Below, one piece after another: positions 8,095 to 15,431 of a DNA stretch of 64,000 bases. The position numbers and the translations under genes were made by a program. The notes beneath the pieces were generated by a model. The model saw nothing but the letters and a program-made list of their open reading frames with translations, was not told the origin of the DNA and searched no databases. The DNA comes from Aeoliella sp052161615 (lineage in GTDB: Bacteria; Planctomycetota; Planctomycetia; Pirellulales; Lacipirellulaceae). Numbering within the stretch: position 1 is the stretch's first letter; every line of letters starts with the position of its first letter. The stretch is from contig NZ_CP197417.1 of assembly GCF_052161615.1 (NCBI RefSeq), positions 620,001 to 684,000 of the forward strand, read 5' to 3'.

Positions 8095-8625
8095 CTAATC
8101 TTCGCTAATAGGATCGGAGACAACGTGATTGGCAGGTGAGGCTTCTTCATCCGTGTTCGATCCGTGTGAATCCGTGGCTAAGTCGTCTTCCTCTCCGGAT
8201 AAGGGTGAGTCAGTCGGCTGAACTCGGCTGGTTAGTTTTCGCAGCTGGTCGAATAGGCGACGTTGGTCGTCGGGGTCGTGGACTTGGCTGTGCAGCAGTG
8301 CCGCGACGTCCGCTCGGAACGCTTCGAACTCGTCGAGCGAAATGGTCTTGAGCGGCCGCGGGGCGTAGCGGTCGGGCCGGCAGCGCTCGAGCCACCAGAC
8401 GCTCGCCCGCCATTCGTTGTCGTCCTTGCCCTTCTTCTGGACGACCCTGAGTTGCTCGAACTCCGCGTTGCCCGCGGTGCGATTCAACCGGCGAACGAAC
8501 TCGGGGTTCGAACGGTACTCGGCGTCGTACTCCTGCTGGGTCGCGTTACAAATCTCGAGCGCCGTCTGCAGCGGACAGCCAACAGCGATAACACCGAGGA
8601 TTTCGTCGATTTGTGCTTTAGTCAT
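8095..8625 (-). CDS. Terminase small subunit-like protein
   Basis: This 176-aa protein starts MTKAQIDEILGVIAVG and lies directly upstream of TerL. Its first 60 residues look like a helix-turn-helix (DEILGVIAVGCPLQTALEIC followed by TQQEYDAEYRSNPEF) as in small terminases that bind the packaging site. A central basic/Trp-rich segment follows. The acidic C-terminal tail (about residue 125 on) is partly built from dispersed repeats: the GATTAGCGAAGATTAG-type repeat provides the final ISED and the TAG stop. The ATG at 8625 is chosen because the frame upstream is octamer repeat. Functional call rests on position and HTH-like sequence. Confidence 0.66.
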   Translation of the reverse strand: MTKAQIDEILGVIAVGCPLQTALEICNATQQEYDAEYRSNPEFVRRLNRTAGNAEFEQLRVVQKKGKDDNEWRASVWWLERCRPDRYAPRPLKTISLDEFEAFRADVAALLHSQVHDPDDQRRLFDQLRKLTSRVQPTDSPLSGEEDDLATDSHGSNTDEEASPANHVVSDPISED

Positions 8626-8633
8626 ATCTAGAT

Positions 8634-8863
8634 AGCGAGCGGGGCCCGTCAGGGCCGTGGTCGTGTTGATGTTGAGTGAGTAGGTGAGTAAGTAGGCGAA
8701 CCCTGTCATTCTGAGGGGAGTAGCACGACACGAAGAATCTCGTCCCTGAGTAAACCTAAGGAAATGGCAATGGAGATCCTTCAGTCGCTAGGGCTCCCTC
8801 AGGATGACATGGCCTGCTAACTCACCCTTCGACATCACCACGGCCCTTACGGGCCCCGCTCGC
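8634..8863 (-). repeat. Composite spacer flanked by inverted K palindromes
   Basis: K palindrome (8634-8668, AGCGAGCGGGGCCCG), two octamers (8676-8691), a B element (8704-8810) and an opposed K copy (8838-8863) together form a 230-bp unit with inverted K ends. The right K copy extends into the ABC ATPase-acetyltransferase gene and encodes its last residues (ERGP) and TAA stop. Confidence 0.85.
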
Positions 8864-9950
8864 GGGGAACAAACTCAAATGAAGCCACCGCGCGGCCACT
8901 CGAATTGGTGTAGTTGCTGAAGGCTTTGGAGCGGTTTCGCGATTGGCCGATTTTCTTGATGCTCACGCATTTCCAGTCGGGCGAGTGGCGGCAGTGTTGC
9001 ACGAGCGCGGGGTGGCTGCTGGTGACGCTCACGCGGTGGCCGCGCTCGCGGTGCAGCATCGCAACGGCGCGGATGCACTGGGTGCCGATGCCAATGCCTT
9101 GGTAGTCGGGCAAAGTAACGATGCGAGTGAATCGCCGCCGGCCTCGGTAGCCGATCACCGGCAGCGTTGCCGCGAAGTGCACCGGCACGCCGTTCCAGGT
9201 CGCCAGGTAGCACTCGCTTTGCGGGGCGAGCGAGCCACTTAGATAGTGATGACGCGCAAACAGGGGCCACGCACGTAGGTCGGTGCGGTGTATCTGGAGC
9301 TCGATCGTTGGTCGCCGAAGACGCCTCCGAGTTAAGGTCCGCGTCGCCATGTCGAGCACCCAATCGGCCTCCAGCCACTCGGCCACGTCGTAGTGACACG
9401 TCACGGCAACGAACCGGCGATTCACCCGGCCACTTCGCACCGCCCGCGCAACGGCTGCCGAACAAACCCGTGCGACGTTGCGATCGACGACGCTGGTGAA
9501 TTCGTCGAAGGCGATGGTGGGACTGGGGGCTAGAGGCTGGGGGCTAAGTGACCGCGAGGCTAACGCTCGCGCTAAGTCGCAGCGGAATTGTTCGCCGTTG
9601 GATAGGACGTGGTACGGTTTGATCCAGGACGGGGGCGAGCTGAAACCGACGGCGGTTAAGAGGCCGGTGGTTTCGCGGACCGAAAGGCCTGCAAAGCAGT
9701 CGATCACCGCGCGGTCGGTCGGCCACTCGCGCGTTTGGTAGAGCGACTCGCCAAACGCCTGGCGGGCGACGCTCGACTTGCCACTGCCACTGGGGCCAAC
9801 GATCAAGCCGATCTGCCAAGGCTCGTCGTCCGCGGGAAGCTCGACCTCAAACTCCTCGCGCATCCGCTCGGCGACCGGCACATCAAACATGCCGGCAACC
9901 TGCTGAACGCGGAACGAATCGTAGACGGGGCAGGAGAGAGAGACTTGCAT
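8847..9950 (-). CDS. ABC ATPase fused to GNAT acetyltransferase (COG2401-like)
   Basis: This 367-aa protein joins two domains. Residues about 45-205 form an ABC-type ATPase with Walker A GPSGSGKSS (52-60), signature LSNGEQ (116-121), Walker B IAFDE (146-150) and H-loop His186; there are no membrane segments. Residues about 215-345 form a GNAT-like domain with HHYLSGS (234-240) and acetyl-CoA loop YQGIGIGT (283-290). This architecture matches COG2401 as I recall it. A proline-rich insert (residues 134-144, SLSPQPLAPSP) between signature and Walker B comes from a low-complexity repeat at about 9516-9550. It sits between ParB-like and terminase genes, so modification of DNA or a packaging component is an inference. 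Confidence 0.8.
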   Translation of the reverse strand: MQVSLSCPVYDSFRVQQVAGMFDVPVAERMREEFEVELPADDEPWQIGLIVGPSGSGKSSVARQAFGESLYQTREWPTDRAVIDCFAGLSVRETTGLLTAVGFSSPPSWIKPYHVLSNGEQFRCDLARALASRSLSPQPLAPSPTIAFDEFTSVVDRNVARVCSAAVARAVRSGRVNRRFVAVTCHYDVAEWLEADWVLDMATRTLTRRRLRRPTIELQIHRTDLRAWPLFARHHYLSGSLAPQSECYLATWNGVPVHFAATLPVIGYRGRRRFTRIVTLPDYQGIGIGTQCIRAVAMLHRERGHRVSVTSSHPALVQHCRHSPDWKCVSIKKIGQSRNRSKAFSNYTNSSGRAVASFEFVPRERGP

Positions 9951-9952
9951 GG

Positions 9953-10427
9953 GAATGACCAATGACGAATTAACAATGACCAATGAAAAAGGCGAGCCGG
10001 GAGCGTTAGCGACCGGAGTGGAGTAAGTGAGTAAGTGAGTAAGTGAGTAAGTGAGTAAGTGACGCCGCGCGTTGTTAGGCCCGGCATTTATGCCGGGTTT
10101 GCGAAGGGCTCATCCTCTTGTCCCCTCCCCCAAGTCGTTGCGAGAGAAGCGATGTCACTGAAGGAAACAAAATCGCAACGACGTCTCGGGGGATGGTTAG
10201 GGTGGGGGCTTTTTGCGGGAATGACCAATGACGAATTAACAATGACCAATGGAACGGCGGTAGAAATGGCAATGCACACGAGCCGTGCCAGCCCCCTCAC
10301 CCTAACCCTCTCTCCCATTTCGTTCGCGGCGAGGTTTACTCGAATCGTTTGCACTGCGTGCGAACGAAACGGGGGAGAGGGGACCAAAATTGGGAACCTT
10401 CGCCACCCGGCATGAATGCCGGGCCTA
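9953..10427 (-). repeat. Composite spacer: C block, K-like, octamers, G element
   Basis: This 482-bp spacer starts 3 nt from the start codon of the ABC-acetyltransferase gene. It holds a C block (9953-9986), a K-like GAGCCGGGAGCG palindrome (9990-10019), five octamers (10021-10061) and a 352-bp G element with inverted TAGGCCCGGCAT ends (10076-10427) that contains another C block (10219-10250) and two GC-rich internal palindromes. No gene is seen. Confidence 0.85.
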
Positions 10428-10432
10428 GAAAC

Positions 10433-10981
10433 TCACAAACTCATGCACCGGCACTTGTAGCCTTCGGCTCTTAGGCGTTCGAAGAGCGACTCTTGTTCCA
10501 GCTCGTTCTCGCACTCGGCGACGACTTGGTACGTTTCGCGGAAGTCGACTTCGCGCGACTCGCTGGCGGGCGCGATCACGGCTTCGGGGGTGGCCTCGAT
10601 GACCATGCGATCGACGGCCTCGCTCACGAACTTTGCCTCGGCTGCCAGGCTGTCGTAGTTCTCGCGATCGACGCCCGCCATGCCGGCGAGCAGGTCGTGG
10701 GTGAGCAGCACCTTGTTCGCTTCGTCGTCGTTGAGGTCGACGATGAGCACGGGCACCAGGGCGTTTTGCATGGTCTCGGCACGCAAATGGCCGTCGACCA
10801 GTTCGAGCGTCCCGTCGGCGAGCTCGCGGGCCACCACGGCATCGGCAAAACCAACCTCGGCCAGCACACCACGCAGCGCGTTCTGCTGAGCCTCGGGATG
10901 GGTCCGCCAGTTGCGGGGATTGGGTTTCAATTCACTCGCCGGCACACGGCGAAGCTCTTTCACGCGATCTTGGATGTTCAT
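10433..10981 (-). CDS. ParB/sulfiredoxin-like domain protein
   Basis: This 182-aa protein has the N-terminal ParB-like fold: VPASELKPNPRNWRTHPEAQ (residues about 14-33), then LRGVLAEVGFADAVVARE and the conserved LVDGHLRAE motif (near residue 64) that in ParB-like proteins contributes nucleotide or phosphate binding. The C-terminal half is helical and acidic, with a final CRCMSL. Phage ParB-like proteins occur near terminases and in DNA-modification loci. Here it immediately precedes the ABC ATPase-acetyltransferase, and a joint role is inferred. The ATG at 10981 is preceded 10 nt upstream by octamer repeats and by no clear Shine-Dalgarno. Confidence 0.75.
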   Translation of the reverse strand: MNIQDRVKELRRVPASELKPNPRNWRTHPEAQQNALRGVLAEVGFADAVVARELADGTLELVDGHLRAETMQNALVPVLIVDLNDDEANKVLLTHDLLAGMAGVDRENYDSLAAEAKFVSEAVDRMVIEATPEAVIAPASESREVDFRETYQVVAECENELEQESLFERLRAEGYKCRCMSL

Positions 10982-10990
10982 GGGGGAAGT

Positions 10991-11166
10991 TAGTAGGTGA
11001 GTAGGTGAGTAGGTAGCGATGTTGCACCGCGTTATTAGCCCCGGCATTTATGCCGGGTTGCGGAGGCTCGCCCATTTATCCCCTCCCCCAAGTCGTTGCG
11101 CGGTAAGCATCGCCACTTAGAAGGCTTCCAACGCAACGACGTCTCGGGGGAGGGCTAGGGTGGGGG
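10991..11166 (-). repeat. Octamer repeat plus partial G element
   Basis: GTGAGTAG octamers (10991-11012) lie 10 nt upstream of the ParB-like start. They are followed by the palindrome CCGGCATTTATGCCGGG (11036-11060) and a GC-rich palindromic segment with GTCGTTGCG arms to about 11166. Confidence 0.8.
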
Positions 11167-11191
11167 CCTGGGGGGGAATGAGTGACGACAT

Positions 11192-11464
11192 TCATTCCGC
11201 CTTCGCCAACTCCTCGCGGGCTGTCAGCCGCGTCACGTCGCTTCGCATCGAGTCGACTTTCTCGTCGAGGCGATCGATTTGTAGGCAGTTGCGTTCGAGT
11301 TGGGCTTCGAGCACTTTCATGCGGGGTTCGAGGCCGTGGACTTGCAGCGTGAGCAAAAATCCTTGGCCCACGAACCCGAGCAACAGCGCCAGCCCACCCA
11401 TTGCCCCCCAGCGCAAGAACATGGCCTGGACACGTTGTTCGAAATCGTCGGGAGGAGTGGTCAT
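11192..11464 (-). CDS. Small membrane protein with coiled coil
   Basis: This 90-aa protein has a charged N-terminus, one membrane segment at about residues 20-40 (MGGLALLLGFVGQGFLLTL) and a C-terminal heptad-rich coiled coil (LEAQLERNCLQIDRLDEKVD). Size and layout resemble phage holin-accessory or spanin-like proteins, or small anchored coiled-coil proteins of the host. I cannot decide which. It lies in the phage module between ParB-like and an unknown 278-aa protein. Octamer repeats begin 11 nt upstream of its ATG. Confidence 0.6.
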   Translation of the reverse strand: MTTPPDDFEQRVQAMFLRWGAMGGLALLLGFVGQGFLLTLQVHGLEPRMKVLEAQLERNCLQIDRLDEKVDSMRSDVTRLTAREELAKAE

Positions 11465-11474
11465 GGGAGGATGA

Positions 11475-11608
11475 GTGAGTAGGTGAGTAGGTGAGTAAAC
11501 CTTGTCATTCTGAGGGGAGTAATGCGACCCGAAGAATCTCGCCCTTGCGTAAGCGTGAAAAGTGGCAAACGAGATCCTTCGGTCGCTTAGGCTCCCTCAG
11601 GATGACAC
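11475..11608 (-). repeat. Octamers followed by a B element
   Basis: Three GTGAGTAR octamers (11475-11498) and a full B element (11503-11608, ends TGTCATTCTGAGGGG and CCTCAGGATGACA) fill the 165-bp spacer upstream of the small membrane protein. Confidence 0.85.
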
Positions 11609-11629
11609 TAATTCAGACGGCTCTGGCTG

Positions 11630-12466
11630 CTACGGGGCCGGTGCCGGCGGGATGATCGGCGCGGGAGCCACGCCGCCGCTGCTTGCCGAGCTGCCGATCG
11701 TGGCGTCGCTACGGGTTTTCGTGTAGAAGTTCGACAAGTTGATTGGCCAGGGGCCGATGTCGGCGGGGAGCTGCGTGACGGGGATGCCTTCGGCCAAGAG
11801 TTCCAAGCGGTCTTCGGTCAGCACGCGGTCGAGACGTGGCACCGTGTCGATCATCTCGGTGGCCGTGAAGAACGACGCCGGGTTGTACGCGGCGAAATCG
11901 GCTTCGGTGAGCAGGAATCCGTCGGCCGTGGCGGCAGTGCGGTCTTTGCCGAACAGCTCGATCGCCATGTTCGAGTAGATTCGCTTGAGGTACTGACCGA
12001 CCAGGCCGGCGAACGCGGTGCTCACTTCCATTTCCTTGCGATTCTCGGTGTGCTGCATCGCTTCGGAGAGCGAGAGCAATACTAACTCTGCCCACCGCTT
12101 CAGGAACGGGTTGCGAACGTTGAAATACGGCACCGGGAACACGCGGAACACCTCGCCCGCGGGGCGGACGTGATGCACCTCCATGTTTCGCTCGCCCGGC
12201 GGCACCGCGCGGCCCGCGAGAATGCTCGCCGCACGCAGGTAGAGCTTGTGGATGCGTTCGAGCGTGTTCCGCGACGGCGGGATGCGAAGGTCGACGTCCT
12301 CGTGGTGCATGATGTGGAACAGGTTGCGACCGACAAGCTGCGTCCAGTCGATGATCGTCGGGTTGAGGCTGCCAATGTCGTTCGACCAGTTCGGCACGGC
12401 ATAACCGGCCTCGCCAAAAAGGCCAACGTTGTAGTGAAGAATCGCGTCGGAGTTGGTGATGGGCAT
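11630..12466 (-). CDS. Unknown phage-module protein, 278 aa
   Basis: I do not recognise this family. The protein begins MPITNSDAILHYNVG, is soluble-looking with a mixture of helices and strands, and ends in an Ala/Pro/Gly-rich tail (VAPAPIIPPAPAP). Central segments such as HHEDVDLRIPPSRNTLERIH and KRWAELVLLSLSEAM suggest a helical domain. There is no signal peptide. Tail or internal head roles are possible given the module, but only position supports this. The ATG at 12466 is followed directly by a compact coding region; the DNA upstream is low-complexity G-rich repeat and then a composite spacer. Confidence 0.6.
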   Translation of the reverse strand: MPITNSDAILHYNVGLFGEAGYAVPNWSNDIGSLNPTIIDWTQLVGRNLFHIMHHEDVDLRIPPSRNTLERIHKLYLRAASILAGRAVPPGERNMEVHHVRPAGEVFRVFPVPYFNVRNPFLKRWAELVLLSLSEAMQHTENRKEMEVSTAFAGLVGQYLKRIYSNMAIELFGKDRTAATADGFLLTEADFAAYNPASFFTATEMIDTVPRLDRVLTEDRLELLAEGIPVTQLPADIGPWPINLSNFYTKTRSDATIGSSASSGGVAPAPIIPPAPAP

Positions 12467-12520
12467 GGTAGTTGGGGGGGCTAGGGACTAGGTACTAGGG
12501 ACAAGGGATGGGGACTGGGG

Positions 12521-12880
12521 GGAATGACCAATGACGAATTGCCAATGACCAATGGGGTGAGTGCATTTGTGAGTAGGTGAGTAGGTTGCGTTGTTGCAGC
12601 GAGTTCTTAGGCCCGGCATTTATGCCGGGTTTGCGGGGTCTTATCCCGAAGGGATTGCGTATGTCAGCCCAGGGTTGCAGCGAACGCTGCTACCCTGGGT
12701 TACGAAGTGGCAATACACCCGAGCAGGGCCGGCCCCCTCACCCTAGCCCTCTCCCCCATTCCGTTCGCGGCCGTGCGGATGCGAATGGAATGCACCGCGC
12801 GCGAACGAAACGGGGGAGAGGGGACAAGAGTTCGAGACTCTTTCTGCATTGGTCCTTGTTTCCATTCGTCATTCGTCATT
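12521..12880 (-). repeat. Composite spacer: C block, octamers, G element, C block
   Basis: The 402-bp spacer 12467-12868 opens with a low-complexity CTAGGGACTAGG-type tract, then a C block (12521-12554), two octamers (12569-12584), a G element (12608 to about 12828, starting TAGGCCCGGCATTTATG) and a second C block (12848-12880). That last block forms the final codons and TGA stop of the 106-aa gene. Confidence 0.82.
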
Positions 12881-13189
12881 TCCATTCATCTGCTGCTTGA
12901 TCAGGCTCTCGAGCGTGTGCAGTGTTTCGACGCTCGCGGGGAGTTTGCGGGCGACTTGGCTGGCGGCCCAGGCGTAGGCGTTTTGGAACTTCGAGGTTTC
13001 GTAGGGGACATAGTGGTTGGTCTCGACGATTTGAGGAGATGTTGGAGGCGTTTCAAACGCGACAGGAACGGCCCGTTGCTCTTGCGTACTCCACCCGTAG
13101 TGGAAGGTTTCGTCAGGCTGCTTGTTCGGGGTGCGTGGTGGTGGCGGTGGATTCGTGAAACGTTTGGTCGCGCGGACCTCCTGGGCCAC
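12869..13189 (-). CDS. Proline-rich phage-module protein, 106 aa
   Basis: This small protein starts MAQEVRATKRFTNPPPPP and overlaps the 3' end of the protease gene by 77 bp in another frame. The overlapped part encodes its basic, proline-rich N-terminus. The rest contains aromatic and polar residues (HYGWSTQEQ, TNHYVPYETSKFQNAYAW). No domain is recognised. The last residues (NGNDE) and the TGA stop derive from a C-block repeat, so the original C-terminus may have been different. The long overlap suggests either translational coupling with the protease or a start farther downstream. Confidence 0.5.
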   Translation of the reverse strand: MAQEVRATKRFTNPPPPPRTPNKQPDETFHYGWSTQEQRAVPVAFETPPTSPQIVETNHYVPYETSKFQNAYAWAASQVARKLPASVETLHTLESLIKQQMNGNDE

Positions 13190-14174
13190 GCTCGCGTTTT
13201 TTCAGTTTCGTTCGCAGCAGTGCCCCGGCGACGACGATCGCCAGGCCGATGGGAGTACTCACGCCAAGCGCGCCGGCGACCAGGGTCACCAGGCCGAGGG
13301 TAGCGCTACTGGCCGGTGCGGGTGGCACAGATGCCGGAGGAGAAGTCGCCGGCGCGCTGGGTGAGATGTTTTGTTTTTGAAGCGTGGTGAGTTGTTGTTC
13401 GATGCGGGCGAGGCGGGTGTCGCAGTCGCATGCTTGGGGGCTGGGGGCTTGGGGCTGGGGGCTAGGGAAGACGGGAAGGCGTTCGAGCGGCGTGAGGGTT
13501 GGAGGTTTTTGGGTGAGGTGTTGCGAGTTGACTCGCTCGATCAGTTGCTTCACCGGGCCGATGGGGACGAAGGCGGTGCCGCCGTCGGGGTTGCCCCACA
13601 CGACGCCGACCAGTCTGCCTTGGCTGTAGACGCCGCCGCCGGAGTTGCCGGGACGGCTCGTGCCCGTGGCGAAATAGCCGGCAGTGCCCTGGCCTTGGTA
13701 GGTGTTGGTGACTTGCCCGTAGTACTTGCGAAACAGTGTGCCGGCGTCGAACGCGCGGAACTGCACGTGCGTGCCAATCGGCACCTCGTCGCCGAGCGTG
13801 ACAAAGGTCCAACTCGCAGCGACTTCGAGCAGCGCGAGGTCGTTCGCCTCGTCGATCGCGGCAACGGTAGCCGTTGCAGTTGCGCCGCTGCCCGAGTGGA
13901 GCGTGATGGACGACTGGCCGCGAATGACGTGGTGATTGGTGACGATGAGCGTGCCACCACTTGCGCTACGCGCTACCGAGGTCGCGCTGCCCCGCGCGGT
14001 GGGGCATTGGACGCGAACGTCGGTCGCGACGGGCTGGGCGGCCGGTTCGCTTGGCGGCGCGGTGGGGATGCATCGCCATGTGCCATCGGGGAGGCGAACG
14101 CACTCGGCGCGGACGTGTGTTACGAGTAGCGAGGTGAAACAGAGGAAGAAGATGAGCGAATGGGAGAGGTGCAT
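13113..14174 (-). CDS. Trypsin-like serine protease with C-terminal membrane anchor
   Basis: This 353-aa protein has a signal peptide (residues 1-23), a chymotrypsin/HtrA-type domain with catalytic His82 (TNHHVI), Asp112 (NDLALLE) and Ser178 (GNSGGG), no PDZ domain, a short coiled coil (LARIEQQLTTLQK), a Pro/Ala linker, and one membrane span at about 295-325 followed by a basic tail. It would act outside the membrane while anchored by its C-terminus. A PSPQPQAPSP stretch (about 13,430-13,470) comes from a low-complexity repeat like that in the ABC-acetyltransferase gene. It is unusual in a phage head module and may be a host-derived cargo gene. The ATG at 14174 begins a proper signal peptide. 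Confidence 0.8.
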   Translation of the reverse strand: MHLSHSLIFFLCFTSLLVTHVRAECVRLPDGTWRCIPTAPPSEPAAQPVATDVRVQCPTARGSATSVARSASGGTLIVTNHHVIRGQSSITLHSGSGATATATVAAIDEANDLALLEVAASWTFVTLGDEVPIGTHVQFRAFDAGTLFRKYYGQVTNTYQGQGTAGYFATGTSRPGNSGGGVYSQGRLVGVVWGNPDGGTAFVPIGPVKQLIERVNSQHLTQKPPTLTPLERLPVFPSPQPQAPSPQACDCDTRLARIEQQLTTLQKQNISPSAPATSPPASVPPAPASSATLGLVTLVAGALGVSTPIGLAIVVAGALLRTKLKKRERGPGGPRDQTFHESTATTTHPEQAA

Positions 14175-14178
14175 GGGG

Positions 14179-14378
14179 AATGTCCAATGACGAATTGACA
14201 ATGACCAATGAGAAGAGGTGAGTCGGTGAGTCGGTGAGTAGGTGAGTAGGTGAGTAGGTGAGTGGGGCGGGCCTGTCATCCTGAGGGAGTCCCGACGACT
14301 GAAGGATCTCGCCTTGGTTCACGCCGAATAAATGGCATAGGAGATCCTTCCGTCGCCTAGGCTCCTTCAGGATGACAT
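14179..14378 (-). repeat. Composite spacer: C block, octamers, B element
   Basis: A C block (14179-14210) starts 5 nt from the protease start codon. It is followed by six octamers (14218-14265, including two GTGAGTCG variants) and a full B element (14274-14378). The order matches the other spacers of the module. Confidence 0.85.
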
Positions 14379-14426
14379 AGGCGCTGGCGCCCTCAGGATG
14401 ACAAAAGGGCATCCGGCCTACACATT

Positions 14427-15002
14427 TCACACCAGTGTGAACGAGTACTCGTAGAAGGGGCTTTGGGCTAAGTCGGCGGGGGTTAGTTGGTGGTCGGCGA
14501 GGTGGGGCACCGGATCGACGCCGCCGGCGAGGCGGTCGGCCATCGCCACGGCTTGGCTACAAAACGGCGGGTGCCGGGTGAGTTGGGTGTCGTCGATCGT
14601 GGGGCGGGCGAAGTAGCGAATGCCCGGTAAATGCAGTAGCGAAGCGGCCACGACGCCCAGGTAACCGTAGTCGCAGCCGGCGAGGCGGCGCATGTAGCGA
14701 ATCGATGCCAATCGGTCGTACTCGGGCCAGCGAAACTGGGGGTTCACGCGAAACACGTCGATGCGACCCGAGTAGCGTGCGACTTGGCTGGCGAGCGTCA
14801 CGGCACGTCCGCCGTACCACTCGCGAACTTCGCAACAGAACGGCTCGTCGCCCCACCACGCGACCTTCGCCGCGTGCGAATGCACGCCGCGACCGGCAAT
14901 GGCGATGAGCGATCCAAGGGACCACCGTTTGCGACGGAACAGTAAGAGGTCGCCATCGAACATTCGACGACGCGCTTGGTCGAGCGTTAGGAAGGTGTTC
15001 AT
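14427..15002 (-). CDS. NlpC/P60 or YiiX-like papain-fold hydrolase
   Basis: This 191-aa protein looks like a permuted NlpC/P60 (YaeF/YiiX-type) enzyme. The N-terminus has DGDLLLFRRKRWSLGSLI followed by a histidine in GVHSHAAKVAW, and a later FCSQAVAMADRLAG segment holds the likely nucleophilic Cys. The His-before-Cys order marks the permuted family, which cleaves peptide, amide or thioester bonds in cell walls or lipids. It is the first gene of the phage module in transcription order, so a lysis or entry function is possible. No signal peptide is visible. Octamer repeats lie 17 nt upstream of the ATG. Confidence 0.68.
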   Translation of the reverse strand: MNTFLTLDQARRRMFDGDLLLFRRKRWSLGSLIAIAGRGVHSHAAKVAWWGDEPFCCEVREWYGGRAVTLASQVARYSGRIDVFRVNPQFRWPEYDRLASIRYMRRLAGCDYGYLGVVAASLLHLPGIRYFARPTIDDTQLTRHPPFCSQAVAMADRLAGGVDPVPHLADHQLTPADLAQSPFYEYSFTLV

Positions 15003-15313
15003 GTTAAGGCTGTAGGCAGTGAGTAGGTGAGTAGGTGACGCAGCGCGTTGTTAGGCCCGGCATTTATGTCGGGTTGTGGCGGTTTCAATTCTTGTCCCCT
15101 CCCCCAAGTCGTTGCGCGCTAAGCGTTGTCATTGGGGTGGACTCAACTCGCAACGACGTCTCGGGGGAGGGTTAGGGTGGGGGCATGCGTTCGAGTGGAC
15201 TATGTGGAGTTGGTTGGGTCATTGAGTAAGTGGCGTGTGTGCGTACCGGTAGCGGGCCGCGGTGAGCGGTTTTTTACGCGTCGAGAATTCCCCCGAAACT
15301 GGCCCCAGAAACG
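15003..15313. other. Leader region of the phage module (311 bp, no gene)
   Basis: It contains octamers, the palindrome TAGGCCCGGCATTTATG and a GC-rich palindromic G segment up to about 15,184, followed by about 130 bp of unassigned, GC-rich DNA before the small-RNA terminator. A rightward frame at 15,126-15,383 has no coding quality and overlaps these palindromes. Confidence 0.6.
15019..15184 (-). repeat. Octamers plus partial G element
   Basis: Two GTGAGTAG octamers (15019-15034) are followed by TAGGCCCGGCATTTATG and a segment with GTCGTTGCG/CGCAACGAC inverted arms (15052-15184). Confidence 0.8.
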
Positions 15314-15355
15314 AAAAAAGCCCGCCTTCGAGAGACGTGCTCTCGAAGACGGGCT
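15314..15355 (-). terminator. Rho-independent terminator of the small RNA
   Basis: A 16-bp stem (AGCCCG-CTTCGAGAG pairing with CTCTCGAAG-CGGGCT, one wobble) with a 5-nt loop is followed by six T residues on the minus strand. Confidence 0.75.
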
Positions 15356-15425
15356 CTTTGGATACCGATTCGCACCCGGCTAGGCCGGGCGGCCATCGCT
15401 CCGCTGGATACCAGTCGAAACTTGT
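15314..15425 (-). ncRNA. Candidate small RNA, about 112 nt
   Basis: A discrete minus-strand transcription unit is visible: a near-consensus promoter (15432-15460), a region with two GGTATCC sequences bracketing a GC hairpin (CCCGGCCTAGCCGGG), and a strong intrinsic terminator. It encodes no plausible peptide. A similarly built segment (GGTATC repeated, hairpin between, terminator after) lies at 3715-3806 inside the phage module. No known RNA family is recognised. Function is unknown; proximity suggests a link to the phage module. Confidence 0.55.
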
Positions 15426-15431
15426 GCGTGT

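Noticed and set aside
15126..15383. Rightward 85-aa frame before the small RNA
   Set aside because: It overlaps palindromic G repeat, the terminator stem and the small RNA, with no ribosome-binding site.
15340..15420. tRNA-like structure in the small-RNA region
   Set aside because: No cloverleaf with T-loop consensus or acceptor stem can be drawn; the hairpins fit an sRNA with terminator.
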